From assembly GCA_035591015.1 (NCBI GenBank), contig JAXIUW010204398.1, positions 1 through 11,325 of the forward strand: a stretch of DNA of 11,325 nt, read 5' to 3'. This DNA is from Cephalothrix simula. Its lineage: Eukaryota; Nemertea; Palaeonemertea; Archinemertea; Cephalotrichidae. The translations under genes and the position numbers were made by a program. Below are positions 1 through 8,800 of the stretch, piece after piece; within the stretch, counting starts at the first letter, position 1, and every line of letters begins with the position of its first letter. Below the pieces are notes generated by a model. The model was not told the origin of the DNA and did not search any database. It was given only the letters and a program-made list of their open reading frames with translations.

Positions 1-89
1 GTTTCCAATCTGGCCATGCACAAGTGATCAATTAAGATATTGATTATGGTAACTTAAAATAGTTCAATTATAGTTGTATTATAAAATTA

Positions 90-121
90 CATCTGCGCGT
101 TTGCAGATGAAAATCATCTGC
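90..121. repeat. Alternating CATCTGC / GCAGATG palindrome
   Basis: CATCTGC (90-96), GCAGATG (103-109) and CATCTGC (115-121) alternate, so two overlapping 7-bp stems are possible, with loops of 6 and 5 bases. Further GCAGAT copies lie at 136-141 and 176-181. The function is unknown; it may be part of an old repeat. Confidence 0.55.
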
Positions 122-430
122 AGAAATGAAGAACTGCAGATACTGATAGGTGATAAAATTCTATTTTGTGTGGATGCAGATATGTGCTCTATATGAATTT
201 TTGGGGCGAGTTTCCAATCTGGAGCGAACTGTCTGCACAAAACTTTTGCCTCAAGAACACCATGCACTGGAAAAACTAACCTACCAGGACTAATTCAAGA
301 TAAAAAATTTGTTGACAGTAAACATTGACTAAAAGACATCTGTAGATATATAGCCAATGACTACTCTGCAATAATCATGTCGGTTGGGTACAAAAGAGAG
401 GTGCACGATTGACCAAAATGAATGGATTTA

Positions 431-473
431 GCACTCCGCTATCTACATAGCTAGACCACTGAGCTATGTCCCC
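431..473 (-). mobile_element. SINE-like fragment with tRNA head (A box)
   Basis: Read on the minus strand from 473, the sequence starts GGGGACATAGCTCAGTGG. This matches the 5' part of a tRNA: a 7-base acceptor strand, the TA at positions 8-9, and a D-arm carrying the RNA polymerase III A box (TAGCTCAGTGG). The next bases (AGCGGAGTGCTAAATCC) look tRNA-related but do not fold as a normal anticodon arm. I see no clear B box (GGTTCGANNCC) and no 3' acceptor strand to pair with GGGGACA. It is therefore not an intact tRNA gene. A truncated or decayed tRNA-derived SINE is the likeliest reading; a decayed tRNA pseudogene is the alternative. Confidence 0.5.
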
Positions 474-980
474 AGCAAAAGCGATCGATATCATATTTTC
501 AGCAATAGTGCACCTTTATGACAAATGGCGAAAAATGATAGCAAATGGTAACATTCTTACTTTTTCGTTCAATTAAACAAATTTATTGTAACCAATAAAA
601 CAAGCCAGTTTCTGACCGCGCAACAAAGTGATGCCTCCATTTGTGATCGCTCATGCTGGGGGTTTAGAGTCTGTGACCATTATATTTACAGAAAAGGTGC
701 CAAATTCCTATTAATCACAGTTAAATAAAAAGACGATTTTTCAAAAATTTGCACTAGGACACTTTCGAAGTAGGTCAACGATCTGTGACATCATGAACTA
801 ATGTCATTATTAATCTTTGACGTTTTCTCGACCATCCGGTAGCGAAAAATACATTTGTGCCAAAAGGCATGAACTGTCTGGAAGGAGTTAACGGAATGTA
901 TAGTTAGTGGTTTGTAGTACCATAGTTCCATTTTCCATAGTGAAAAGTTTGTTGGTAGGTGCACCAGTTTGTACATTTAG

Positions 981-1065
981 TTCAGTGAAATTTTATTCCC
1001 GTTTAGGAGGAATGTCATATTTTTTGTATTCCGCTAAAGAGGAATGTCATATTTTTCAGTGAAAT
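981..1065. repeat. Imperfect tandem duplication, ~34-bp unit
   Basis: Two copies lie side by side, both containing GAGGAATGTCATATTTTT or a one-base variant (AGGAGGAATGTCATATTTTT at about 1005-1025 and AGAGGAATGTCATATTTTT at about 1038-1056). Each copy begins TTCC near 996 and 1029. The pair is bracketed by identical TTCAGTGAAAT at 981-991 and 1055-1065. Nothing suggests coding function. Confidence 0.6.
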
Positions 1066-1905
1066 ATCTTAGGGCAAATTGTATGAGTGAGTTATTGTTG
1101 ACCTGATGTAGTGTATTTTTTCGAATTTAGTTTTCAGTAGTACTCTAGTAGGCCTATAGCACATTTAGATAAAAAAATTGTGCATTTAATTACAAATTTT
1201 AGTAGTGATAAAAAGCAGATGACATTGACATATTCCATAGTAACGTAATTCCCACCGGAGATATCTGGCAAGACTGTATGCATTCATGGGACATGTTTGT
1301 GTGTTGATTTGATTAATGAACTGGAAGCGGAAAAGTGATGTTAAAAAATCTAACAGCTTTTAAATTTCTCTTTTCTCAGAATATTTTTCAAAAAATAAAG
1401 CTCGTAGACCCTTGATCACCCTTGCAACTCAATTAAAATGATCTCGACTATATTCGAAAGTATCATTATTTTTTGTATCTCGAATCCTAGCGGGCCTTAG
1501 TGGCATATACAATTATACATATGTACCATCGTAGAGATATTTTTTTGAGAAGTGTATATCGAAGAAATCAGCGTGACCGTTTTTTAAACCTTGTATTCCT
1601 TCTGAAAGATTTGGTTCAAGAATTTCCAAAGCCCCTTGTGGGGCCCCAAAATTGTAGTAAATATTGTGACTATACCGTTTCGGAATAATCCCTGATCCGA
1701 GTAAAATGAGCACGACTAAGGTGATTATTTGTTATGTTTTATAATGTTTATGATTTCTTTAAAATACAGAAAAACGTCCCTTTAAAAATAACAGTGTCCC
1801 TCGAAACAGTATAGTGTCTATAAAAGCAGAAAGTATCCATCTACATTGATTGATTTTCTGAAAAAATATGACTATCGAAGTCTCTTTAAGTCGCTGAGAC
1901 ATCCT

Positions 1906-2062
1906 TTAGCTATGTCCAAAACAACAACACTGTCCTAAAACATAAAATGCATGGCGGACCGCGTAGGCACACGCCTTGTTATAGGCATCCCGGTCTGACT
2001 GTTCACTGACGAGGTCACCATAGAAGTCCCTGCCCTAGTGTGAAGTTACTAGAACATCACGA
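1906..2062 (-). pseudogene. Possible degenerate exon, family unknown
   Basis: On the minus strand a strong 3' splice-site-like stretch (pyrimidine tract ending TTCTCTCTCAG at about 2073-2063) is followed by a frame reading RDVLVTSH, then a TAG stop at 2037-2035, then GRDFYGDLVSEQSDRD, AYNKACAYAVRHAFYV and on to a TAA at 1908-1906. The part from 2034 has 42 codons. The 90 bases 1951-2040 are about 58% G+C in an otherwise strongly AT-rich region, and the peptide is varied in composition and exon-like. Against a live exon, the in-frame TAG interrupts the frame after the acceptor and no strong donor follows the peptide. The exon could instead start after the AG at 2036-2035, which would avoid the stop. 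I do not recognise the family. A pseudogene exon or gene fragment inside a repeat is my best guess. Confidence 0.28.
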
Positions 2063-2531
2063 CTGAGAGAGAACATAGGAAAAAAGCACAAAAAGATAGT
2101 ATATACAATGGGTTGTAATGTAGTTTGACCTTTCAATCACGTGATCGCTTGTAAAGAATATTGCATTCCGTGCAACCAATATGACCACTACGAAAGCATA
2201 GAATAATTTAAAAAACGAAAGCATGCTTGGTAAATATGTGTCCTATTTTTGCATTGAATTCCTTGTCTATACGAAATTAGTTCAATTGAACTTGACATCA
2301 ATTATCTAGTAACTACATTGTATGATATAGGATTATGTTCATTGAGTCGGTATTACACCAATAGGAAGTAACTCATTGAAGGTAAGGTCTTACTCATCAG
2401 CCTTTTATGTTTGCTCATTTTGCTCGGACCCATCTCGCTGTTACGCGGAATGCAATAACCAGTTTTTTCAAAGCTCAATTTTCCGTCCCAGTTCGGGAAA
2501 CTGGTCCTATTTCGCCCTATAGGGAAGGCTG

Positions 2532-2954
2532 CTCTGCAGGGCAACATATGCTCTGTAAAGCTAACATAAAATCAAGACGTTTAAAAATCTATTTTAGAGT
2601 TTATAAAAATTAAGAAAAAAAAAATTGATATTATTTGTAAGTATAAACATTAGTATATGATTTATTGGAATTATTTTGCCTGAAAATATTGTTGATTCTT
2701 AAGATATTAATGAGCTTTTCTATACATACCAACTTTAAATTCAGAATTCGAAGATTATAAGAAATATTTTACTCCTTTCAATACCAGGAACAAGATTTCC
2801 TGTAAGGCATCTGGTTACGGGGTTTCACTTCAAACCATGAGGATGCAAAAATGCCTTCTACAAAGCCATGTTATTGCTCCGTAGGGCAACACAGGACCAA
2901 ATTATCACTATTGGTCACTATTATAGTGTCCAAGGCCACCCTGTAGGGTAACAT
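2532..2954 (+). repeat. Three dispersed copies of a 16-bp GTAGGGCAACA motif
   Basis: CTCTGCAGGGCAACAT (2532-2547), CTCCGTAGGGCAACAC (2877-2892) and CCCTGTAGGGTAACAT (2939-2954) agree at most positions. The last two are 62 bp apart and continue with related bases (AGGACC and GGGAAC). The window ends with GTAGGGCAA, which matches the core again. This looks like fragments of one interspersed repeat family or a decayed tandem array. Confidence 0.5.
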
Positions 2955-3235
2955 GGGAACTGATTTTGGTGTATTCTAAAATAAAGTTTGTTTCTACAAA
3001 AGACAAAAATTGTAATTTTGACAAAACATGTACATGTATATGTTAGTATTAAAAAAACATATAGTCGAGATACATGTATAAAATCATCGATTTAAATTGA
3101 ATTATGTATGTTCACACATGCATGTATTCATGTAGGCAAAATTGATTCAATATCGATTTAATTTTAATATGAGTGTTTTGAAATATTATTGATTGATAAT
3201 GATATTGGCATATGTAATAATTGGCTTAATCCTGT

Positions 3236-3391
3236 TTATTGAAAACGCAGATCCACGTCAACTGTTAAAATTAGCGGAAATAAAATTACATGTAATTGAT
3301 TGAGATGATGGCTCATGATGGGTTTTACCCCATTCACTGAAAGACCAGATGCTTCCACGTCAATACGGTCAAAGCTTTGCGGAAATAAAAT
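3236..3391 (+). repeat. Two direct repeats of about 55 bp, ~100 bp apart
   Basis: The copies span about 3236-3287 and 3332-3391. Both have a GAAA...CAGAT lead, then CCACGTCAA (3253-3261 and 3355-3363), then GCGGAAATAAAAT (3274-3286 and 3379-3391). Copy 2 has a 3-base insertion before CCACGTCAA and 3 extra bases between the two cores. No coding frame crosses them. They may be a decayed tandem repeat or two fragments of one mobile element. Confidence 0.6.
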
Positions 3392-4689
3392 AAATCGTCG
3401 TATTTACCCTCTTTCTGTCATAATACCGCGCTTGTCCCGAGCGTCCCCTTGGTAAACACCAGGGCGGGTCGCTAGCGTCCCGCATGGGGTATATTTATAA
3501 TTCTTCAATCATCAAAAAATACTTTTTAACTTCCCAAGTCGCACGATTTCTATCATGTTTATATTAAAGAAACAAAAAAGGAAATGTATGTACAGCTGGG
3601 TAATTAACTATAGCAAATGCCACATAAACATATGTTTTGTATTCACAGATAGATATTAATTATGTATTTTAAATGTATTTAAAATTTTTAAATACCATTT
3701 TTAATAATCCTCATTTTAATGATGCCGGTACGTTTTTTCGGAAATATGGATAACATTCAAAATTACACCTTGGTTTTGTGACATTTTGATAAGCTTTGTC
3801 AGCTATTGATATTCGATTATTGATTTCATTGAATCGTCAAATTGGTTGACAAAGTATTGCAACTGATTTCCGATAAAATTTTCAGAAAATTCGCGTACCA
3901 GTATTACTTCGTCCTAACGTTTTCTGGGGATCGTAATCATTAAACTTGGATTAGATATTTTCTGAAATATCAGAAAAAATTGAGGTAGGTTGTTAATAGA
4001 ATTTAACTTTCTTTCAAAAGTTTTTAATTTCTTAATATTCTTAAAATTTCTTATTTTTTCATCGATAATCTAAAGATAACCATATAGGATGATCCATTTC
4101 AGCAATGAACTCTTAATTATTTTAACATATTACAGATCAGCTACGCTGAGGTTTTAAATTTAATTATCGTGACTTATAGGGACAATTTTGTAACCATTAT
4201 CGCAGGAAAAAAGCAATACAGGGGCGGTACGCTATTTGGAGGCCCCTAGCATTTCCCGAAAACCGATTTTGGCATTATTTGACTTGTTTTTTTTTTATAA
4301 AGCACCGAAAAAAGAATTCAAAACGATGGTGATTGCTGAATAATTGATTTTTTATTAGAAAAAATTACAATAAAATATGTGTTTGATTTAAAACACAGAG
4401 TCCACATTAATAAGAATTATACAAAGAAAAGAATTATAGGCTATAGGCTAATAAAATTATTCTGATACTAACTTAATATTCCTGCCTATTCGATAACTAG
4501 GCTATTTTTGTTTGCCCGCGGATTTTCACATCTTGCTATAAAAACAAATAAACTACTCTAAGCCTGAGAGGTCAAAGACCAAGGCCTTCATGACCTTTAT
4601 AGTGGCTGAAGCCAAACGTAAGGTGAGGTCCCGCACTTTTTTTCAGGGCCAACTTCTTAAAAAACTACACGTAAAAATTTTAACATTCA

Positions 4690-4885
4690 TATTCTGAGGC
4701 CTCCAGCACTTGACTAACCTTGCACCCCGTCGTACCGCCTCTGCTGCAATATACTAGTATAGCGATATCGGCCCGCAAGAACAGATCTTGTGGGCCGATA
4801 ATCATTTGCTATATCAACCTTCACCTGCTTCGTGAAACATGAAGGAGGTGTGCTCCCAGTGTGCCTGTAGCCGCACCACCTGGGA
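4690..4885. repeat. Cluster of stem-loops in G+C-richer DNA
   Basis: Three inverted repeats follow each other. At 4766-4800 a 15-bp stem (TATCGGCCCGCAAGA against TCTTGTGGGCCGATA, one G-T mismatch) closes a 5-base loop, with TATAGC and GCTATA further out. At 4822-4850 CACCTGCTTC faces GAAGGAGGTG with one mismatch and a 9-base loop. At about 4855-4884 CCCAG and GTGC face GCAC and CTGGG. The block is clearly more G+C-rich than its flanks. A minus-strand frame of 85 codons crosses it and reads into the next palindrome, so I treat that frame as chance. A remnant of a DNA transposon or other structured repeat is likeliest. Confidence 0.55.
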
Positions 4886-4971
4886 AGACGGTTTATAGTT
4901 GAGGAACAGTGTATATAGTTTGGAAAATAATAAAATTTGTGGTGCTCAATTTTATGTTCAATTGTATTCAA

Positions 4972-5054
4972 TAGTCTTCAACAGCTAAGAGTAAGATACA
5001 ATTCATGATTATATAGTGACTATTTGCTAATTGTATCTTAGCTGCTGAAGACTA
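4972..5054. repeat. Long inverted repeat, MITE-like hairpin
   Basis: The left arm 4972-5003 and right arm 5029-5054 are near-complementary. TAGTCTTCA-CAGCTAAGA and AGATACAATT are shared, with one substitution. The left arm carries 6 extra bases, so that its AAGAGTAAGA corresponds to AAGA in the other arm. The loop is 25 bases. ATTCAATA just outside the left arm has its complement (TATTGAAT) at 5062-5069, so the symmetry probably extends with a gap. The 6-base difference looks like a short duplication after the palindrome formed. Confidence 0.7.
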
Positions 5055-5115
5055 TATTTTGTATTGAATGTAATGATTTAAGTCTAAAATGTCACCCAGA
5101 GACACCTATTATGAA

Positions 5116-5296
5116 AAAAATTAAAATCACTAACTATCTAGAGATATGGGTAATTCAAATGCAGTTTTGAATGAAGACTTCAATGTTTATCATACGTCAC
5201 GTCAGCGCTTCGCTCTTCGGTCTGATAAACATTTCAGTCTTCATTCAACGGGCATTTAATTCCAAAATAGTTAGTGATATTGTTTTATTAATTTTT
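5116..5296. mobile_element. Palindromic MITE-like element
   Basis: The core arms 5167-5192 and 5223-5248 are 26 bp each and match at 24 positions when one is reverse-complemented; the 30-base centre is tacgtcacg...tcggtc. Symmetry continues outward with small gaps: AATTCAAATGC against GCATTTAATT, ATCACTAACTAT (5126-5137) against ATAGTTAGTGAT (5267-5278), and AAAAATTAA (5116-5124) against its complement at 5288-5296. The whole is thus a gapped inverted repeat of about 180 bp with no internal gene, typical of a foldback or MITE element. I could not define a clear target-site duplication. It ends about 590 bp before the start codon of the large gene, so it may lie in that gene's promoter or 5' intron. 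Confidence 0.65.
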
Positions 5297-5860
5297 GAGC
5301 TTAACGCCCCTGTAACTCGTATAATTTTTGTTTATGCCTTGTTGATTCATGAAATAATATAACATTGCATAAGTTACTGTAAAGCTGCTTGTGAGAACTT
5401 TCTTATAACCTAAGGTGTGTGTAGTGTATAAAACCGAAATAAATCAGGATTTGGGATGCTTTAACCTATTATCTTGTGGTAGGTTCTTTGCAACTCTAAT
5501 TGAATTTTCTTTGTATTTTCTTAAAATTATTGTAAAATATATTATAGGCTTTAATATTGTTTCACATCTTGAAGTATTTGATATTGTGTTTTAATTAGCT
5601 AAAGTCAATTACGACGAAACAGATTATAAAAAAGTTAAACAGAAATTTGATAAAAAGCGCGACGCATGAGAAAACATGGGCCAAAATACAGACAGTCGAT
5701 TTAAAAATAACTATCTACATAGAATGAAATGTTGTCTCGGTATTTAGCTATCGATGAACGTGTTTTTGAAAATTTAACCCCTTTTCGCAATGATACGAGT
5801 TGTGTATAGTTTGAATCAAAATATTGGTTTGCGTTCTTTTTATAGGTGATATTATAGATT
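5297..5860. other. Presumed promoter / 5' intron region of large gene
   Basis: No open frame of interest crosses this stretch except a chance minus-strand one that overlaps the gene start. It should contain the first exon and/or the intron of the large gene, given the acceptor at 5876. TATAAAA occurs at 5427-5433 and TATAAA at 5625-5630. A donor-like GTAGGT occurs at 5479-5484 and AAGGTGTGT at 5413-5421. In DNA this AT-rich none of these is decisive, and the first exon could lie further upstream. Confidence 0.4.
5427..5433 (+). promoter_or_regulatory. TATA-box-like TATAAAA
   Basis: TATAAAA on the coding strand lies about 460 bp before the start codon, and a donor-like GTAGGT follows about 50 bases later, which would allow a short noncoding first exon. 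It is weak evidence, since such words are frequent in this composition. Confidence 0.15.
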
Positions 5861-5876
5861 TACTTAATTGTTTCAG
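5861..5876 (+). promoter_or_regulatory. Probable 3' splice site (5' UTR intron)
   Basis: TACTTAATTGTTTCAG gives a branch-site-like TACTTAAT, a short pyrimidine run and CAG. Cutting after 5876 leaves 12 bases of leader (GCTTAAGGAAAA) before the ATG at 5889. That leader still contains a TAA in frame with the gene (5880-5882), so the upstream exon would be noncoding. The matching donor cannot be identified from sequence alone. Confidence 0.5.
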
Positions 5877-5888
5877 GCTTAAGGAAAA

Positions 5889-8800
5889 ATGGAAAGTTTT
5901 GCTTCTGGAGAAAATTTGGATAAACCAGTCAACCAAAACACTCAACCACACTTAAATATTGATAAATTACCACAAAAAATTTACAACCGTGCAGTTCCAA
6001 TGTCATCAAAAAAGTTTTTAAGTTCAAGTGATCAAATATGTCAAGGAATGTCAGATAATGAAAAGCCATATGATAAATTACCGTCTGATCACGTGATAAA
6101 GTCAAAAAATAAATCAGACATATCGGACTTATTTCTTTTAGAGAACGTTCGAGAATCTAAGTATTATGTAGTTTCGAAGGAGGATTATGAACGACTTGGA
6201 GGATTATCTTCCACTAATTCTAGTGATAATTCTGATAGTGATTTAACTGATGAAAGTTTCGTCATAGATTACGGTGCGCTTCCAAAGATGTCACGATTCA
6301 TTTCACCAGGAAATGTAAATGCTAATTATTTGGACCAAAGAACACTTCTTCATTCAGCCTATGCTTCGGAAATAAATGCAAGATCTAATGTTTCTTTTCC
6401 GAGTCAGTTAAATCCGGGGTTTGATCCAGTAAATCGTAATTTGTATCCGGAATATAATCAATTTAATCTGGGAGCTCATTCGGAGCAATTAAATCCTGGA
6501 GCTCATTCGGAGCAATTAAATCCTGGAGCTCATTCGGAGCAATTAAATCCTGGAGCTCATTCGGAGCATCTGGATTATCGTTACGATCCGGATCATCAGT
6601 TGAATCCACAAGTAATACCTTGGGCTCGTACACAGTATCTTTCATCGGATTTTCGAGACGAGTTTTCAAGACACAACGAATATTATTACGAGCAAGAAGA
6701 TATTGATGATGAAGTTGGATCTAATACTGTTACTGGCAAATTTGAATCTTATGAAAGTAACATGATTAACAGGCCTGTTTATAAACGGATGTATAGAGAG
6801 CAGGATGACATAGATACTGAAGTACAGTCTCCCCAAAATACTCTTAATTACGATTTTAGTGTCAGAAATTCCTCGCCACTTCCTCAGTCGAAAGAAGTTA
6901 ATTACGATAATAAACAAATTAAACGGGCTCGATATGACGAGGGGCAATTAAATCGGCAGGAGATAGCTATTAATTTGTCCTATGATAATGATAGTCCTGA
7001 TCAAATACAGGATTCCGAAGTAGGTTTTAACCAAGGACAGGGTAATTTAATGCCAATTGTGAATGATAATCCTACGCTTTGCGGGACACCGGTTTATAGT
7101 TATTTGTTGAATTCAGTGAATTATAATGACAATGACAGAACAAGCTATACACATACAGCTGATATAACATGTGGCAGTTCAGAAGACATTAATACAAGTA
7201 TAATTGGTTCAAACATTGTTGAAACTTCTCCGAATAAAATGGAGGTTATTGAATCGAATGCCGTGTTGCAAGCCCGTGCTGAGGAATTTGCTTGCTCGGT
7301 TAAACCGGATTACAAAGGAATATCGAGAGAAAAATCTGAGGACTACAACATTGACACTGAAGGTCTGTACTTAACTTCTGATACTATAGACCTTTACAAA
7401 TCGAAACCGGTTGAATATTCTCAGTATTGTACCACCTCGGATTTAGTGCTTGAAGATCCGAACCTGAGATCCGTTGCTGGTGAAATCTATCATGGTTATG
7501 ATGATGTACTTTCTGCTGAAGATCTTCCAGCGCCAACTACTAACATTGATCCTTATTTGCCTCATGACTTAGCATCTCATGAGAGCCATGTCCAATACGC
7601 CGCTGACCTGGCTGCTCAACATTTTCGTAAAAACAAATCTTCTAGAAGCTTTATCAATGCTTTTGAAGGTAAGGACTTACGCAATGAAAATGTGGCCATA
7701 AACCCCAAAGATGGCACTGTAATTATAGTAATACCTAAAGGAGTAACTAATTCTAATGATAATTTAAGGGGAAAAGACAGTGATGAAGGTTTTAATGAGG
7801 ATATCTCTCGTGGTGAAAGTTTAGACTCCCTTAAAACTCCCACCGTTAATAGAACTTCTGATATGAGGAGGAATGAAACTGATGAAGTTGAGTTTCCCAG
7901 GCCAGATGAAGATGCAAATCCTTCATTAGAAATTTCGGAACTCGCTAATGAAATTGACATATTAAAGCCAGATGAAGAGGCCAATGCATCTTTTGGAGAA
8001 ACTGCTGATTCCATAGCCAATAAGGATGACTCTGATACAATTCCCGGTCGTGTCAATGATGTTAGTGTAATTTCCATGAATTCTGTCCAATTAAAAAATA
8101 TGGAGGCCAATATAATAGAAACAGACAGTATAGAAGGAGTCAGAAGAGGATCTTCTGAAGAAAAATCTCTGGACAATACAGTATTGCCTGCCAATGACAT
8201 TGTTACCAAAGATACTACTAGCGATGTATTCTCTTCTCCAACTAATTTTGAGTTATTGCCTAGCGAAGGCAAGAAAGAACAGAACCATGTTGAACAGAGC
8301 TTTAAAGAGAATGGCTTGAATGACAAAACCAGTTATGATAATAATGAAATGCCAAGCCAGATAAGTGAATTGATCACTGCTGAAGTTTCCGATGGCGTCC
8401 AATCTAGTAAAGATGATACTAATGACCAATTAGGTGATGAACTTAATAGTAAAACAGATGTGAAGGAAGTTGTAGAGTTTGATGATGTCAATGGTTATCC
8501 TGATGAAAATTCACTCAAGATAAATTTTAAAGAAGATGAAGAACTTAAGGATAAATCAACATCCCTTGATAATGATATCAGTTCCCAGGACACCGGTAGA
8601 AACAGTTACATCAGAGGATCTTCTGAAGAAAAATCTATGGACAATCCAATATTGTCTGCCGATGAAATTGGTAATAAAGATACTACTACCGATGTATTCT
8701 CTTCTCCAACTAATTTTGATTCATTGCTTAGCGAAGGCAAGAAAGAACAGAACCATGTTGAACAGAGCTTTAAAGGGAATGGTTTGAATGACGAAACCAG

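Larger units (their letters stand above)
1..1905. other. Noncoding AT-rich flank, no gene seen
   Basis: I find no convincing coding exon on either strand here; the open frames are about 60 residues, low in complexity and overlap each other on opposite strands. The stretch holds a small alternating palindrome near the start, a 13-base direct repeat (GTTTCCAATCTGG at 1-13 and 210-222), a SINE-like fragment at 431-473 and a short tandem duplication at 981-1065. A small GC-rich hairpin (GCCCC-TTGT-GGGGC) sits at 1631-1644. The composition fits intergenic or intronic DNA of an invertebrate. Confidence 0.6.
2063..4689. other. Noncoding AT-rich flank with repeat fragments
   Basis: No supported gene lies here. 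The overlapping frames at 2353-2613 on both strands fall inside a repeat-like stretch with small palindromes (CCAGTT-CGGGA-AACTGG at 2488-2504 and CCCTATAGGG at 2515-2524) and end near an A-run at 2614-2624. A G+C-rich island at 3426-3488 carries two AGCGTCCC copies (3440-3447 and 3474-3481). A hairpin with an 8-bp stem, TTTTCTGA-AATA-TCAGAAAA, lies at 3958-3977. AGGGGC and GCCCCT face each other at 4220-4247, followed by a T-run at 4287-4296. Donor-like AAGGTAAGG (2379-2387) and AAGGTGAGG (4620-4628) occur, but nothing shows that they are used. Confidence 0.55.

Noticed and set aside
456-473. Intact tRNA gene on the minus strand
   Set aside because: Only the acceptor strand and A box are present; the anticodon arm, B box and closing acceptor strand are missing.
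1951-1998. Plus-strand micro-frame MADRVGTRLVIGIPV
   Set aside because: It is 15 codons long with a poor initiation context, and the opposite strand gives a longer, more protein-like reading of the same bases.
4714-4971. 85-codon minus-strand frame
   Set aside because: It spans the stem-loop cluster, has no recognisable domain, and begins at the edge of a palindrome; chance openness in G+C-richer DNA is enough to explain it.
5171-5362. 63-codon plus-strand frame
   Set aside because: It starts inside the palindromic element and is dictated by it; low-complexity hydrophobic content arises from AT-rich codons.
6463-6669. Minus-strand frame with repeated APNELQDLI units
   Set aside because: It is simply the antisense reading of the 27-bp coding minisatellite.
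7616-8326. 236-codon open frame on the minus strand inside the large gene
   Set aside because: It lies wholly antisense to the supported coding frame, is a Ser/Leu-rich mirror of the acidic sense codons, and has no domain or start context of its own.
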